A DNA stretch of 6,294 bases, from the NCBI GenBank assembly GCA_003670825.1, contig QWQL01000048.1, positions 1-6,294 of the forward strand, given 5' to 3'. Positions within the stretch are counted from its first letter, which is position 1; every line of letters starts with the position of its first letter. The notes under the pieces were generated by a model, which had not been told where the DNA came from, ran no database searches, and saw nothing but the letters and a program-made list of their open reading frames with translations. Of this stretch, positions 5,446 to 6,294 are shown piece after piece. A program made the translations under genes and the position numbers. This DNA is from Planctomycetota bacterium. Its GTDB lineage: Bacteria > Planctomycetota > Planctomycetia > Pirellulales > UBA1268.

Positions 5446-6294
5446 ATGAGCGACGAGGCATGGACGGTCGGCCGCCTGCTGAAGTGGACGACCGAATGGC
5501 TCGGCGCCCGCGGCAGCGAGTCGGCGCGACTCGACTCTGAGGTGCTGCTCGCGCACGTCCGCAGCTGTCCGCGGATCGCCCTCTACACGGCGTTCGACAC
5601 CCCCGTGGCCGATCCTGAGCGGGCCCGATTTCGAGAGCTCGTGAAGCGCAGGGGCGAGGGAGAACCGGTGGCGTATCTGGTGGGCAGCCGCGAGTTTTTC
5701 TCCCTCCCGTTCGCCGTCACGAAAGACGTGCTGATCCCGCGGCCCGAGACGGAGGGGCTCGTGGTCCGCACGATCGACCTCTGCAGAGACGCCTCCGCGC
5801 CGCGGATCGTCGACGTGGGGACGGGGAGCGGCGCGATCGCAGTCACGCTCGCCAAGCACCTGCCGAGGGCCACGCTCGTCGCCACCGACATCTCCCCCGC
5901 AGCGCTCGCCGTGGCCAGGGCCAATGCCGAGCGACAGGGGGTGGCCGAGCGAATCGAGTTCGTGGAGAGCGATCTGCTCGCCGACCCGCGGCTGGCGGGA
6001 CCGTGGGACGTGATCGTGAGCAACCCGCCGTACGTCCGCGACGACGAATATTCCGCCCTGCCCCGGGACGTCCGCGACCACGAGCCGAAGGCCGCGCTGG
6101 TGGCCGGCCCGACGGCCGTGGAAATCGTGCGTCGTCTGGCGGCCGAGGCCGCGGAGCGCCTGGCCCCCGGCGGCTGGCTGGTGGTGGAGATCGGGCCGGC
6201 GGTGGCGGCGGAGGCCGAGCGGGCGATCGCCGAGCAGGCGCTCGTGCCCGGGCAAACGCTCAAGGATTTGGCCGGCCTGGCCCGGATGGTGCAA
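5446..6294 (+). CDS. prmC: Release factor glutamine methyltransferase PrmC (extreme C-terminus outside window)
   Basis: PrmC transfers a methyl group from S-adenosylmethionine to the Gln of the GGQ motif in RF1 and RF2, which speeds peptide release. The visible 283 codons are open to the window edge; E. coli PrmC has 277 residues and the last visible residues (KDLAGLARMVQ) match the usual C-terminal end, so only a few residues should be missing. Seen motifs: N-terminal helical substrate-binding domain (about 1-70), EPVAYLVG..EFF (73-85), IPRPETE (97-103), the SAM-binding VDVGTGSGAIAV (122-133), an acidic end of the second strand (ATDIS, 146-150), and the catalytic NPPY (193-196). A strong GAGGAG (5434-5439) overlaps the prfA stop and lies 6 nt before the ATG. 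The gene directly follows that of its substrate, which is a common bacterial arrangement and makes co-expression likely. Confidence 0.96.
   Translation, partial: MSDEAWTVGRLLKWTTEWLGARGSESARLDSEVLLAHVRSCPRIALYTAFDTPVADPERARFRELVKRRGEGEPVAYLVGSREFFSLPFAVTKDVLIPRPETEGLVVRTIDLCRDASAPRIVDVGTGSGAIAVTLAKHLPRATLVATDISPAALAVARANAERQGVAERIEFVESDLLADPRLAGPWDVIVSNPPYVRDDEYSALPRDVRDHEPKAALVAGPTAVEIVRRLAAEAAERLAPGGWLVVEIGPAVAAEAERAIAEQALVPGQTLKDLAGLARMVQ

Overview
The window looks like a piece of a high-GC bacterial chromosome, most likely from a planctomycete (possibly Pirellulales-like). This rests on recalled protein resemblance, not a search: the TPR protein at the left edge and the lipoprotein in the middle both resemble families I know mainly from Planctomycetota, and the Kdo synthase implies an outer membrane with LPS. 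There is no phage, CRISPR, transposase gene or classical defence system. Apart from the 969-1427 intergenic region, this is mostly housekeeping DNA.

Left part, minus strand (1-1048): a sigma70-like promoter appears to drive a tRNA-Thr(CGT) gene and then, about 50 nt further on, a TPR-repeat protein whose C-terminus runs off the window. The family it resembles ends in an RNA polymerase alpha-CTD-like domain. Short hairpins flank the tRNA on both sides. The tRNA has one nucleotide more than usual in its D-arm.

Middle (969-1427): about 460 bases without a credible protein gene, but unusually rich in dyad symmetry. The best structure is a 91-bp element (1102-1192) made of two near-identical short palindromes in inverted orientation with two further hairpins between them, the layout of a REPIN/REP-type non-autonomous element or of a structured RNA. 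Three more palindromes and a terminator-like A/T-flanked hairpin follow, then the kdsA leader.

Right part, plus strand (1428-6294): two gene groups. kdsA, predicted to be of the metal-dependent class because it has the Cys/His/Glu/Asp ligand set, overlaps by 4 bases a 551-residue predicted lipoprotein. That protein appears to carry a transglutaminase-like fold with all three catalytic residues replaced, followed by TPR-like helices. A probable promoter then leads into rpmE (zinc-binding L31), prfA (RF1) and prmC (RF1/RF2 methyltransferase, cut a few codons before its end). These three form a compact translation and translation-termination cluster: a ribosomal protein, the release factor and the enzyme that methylates that factor's GGQ loop.

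The items most worth a second look are the REPIN-like palindrome cluster, the apparent pseudo-transglutaminase lipoprotein coupled to Kdo synthesis, and the tRNA-Thr to TPR arrangement.
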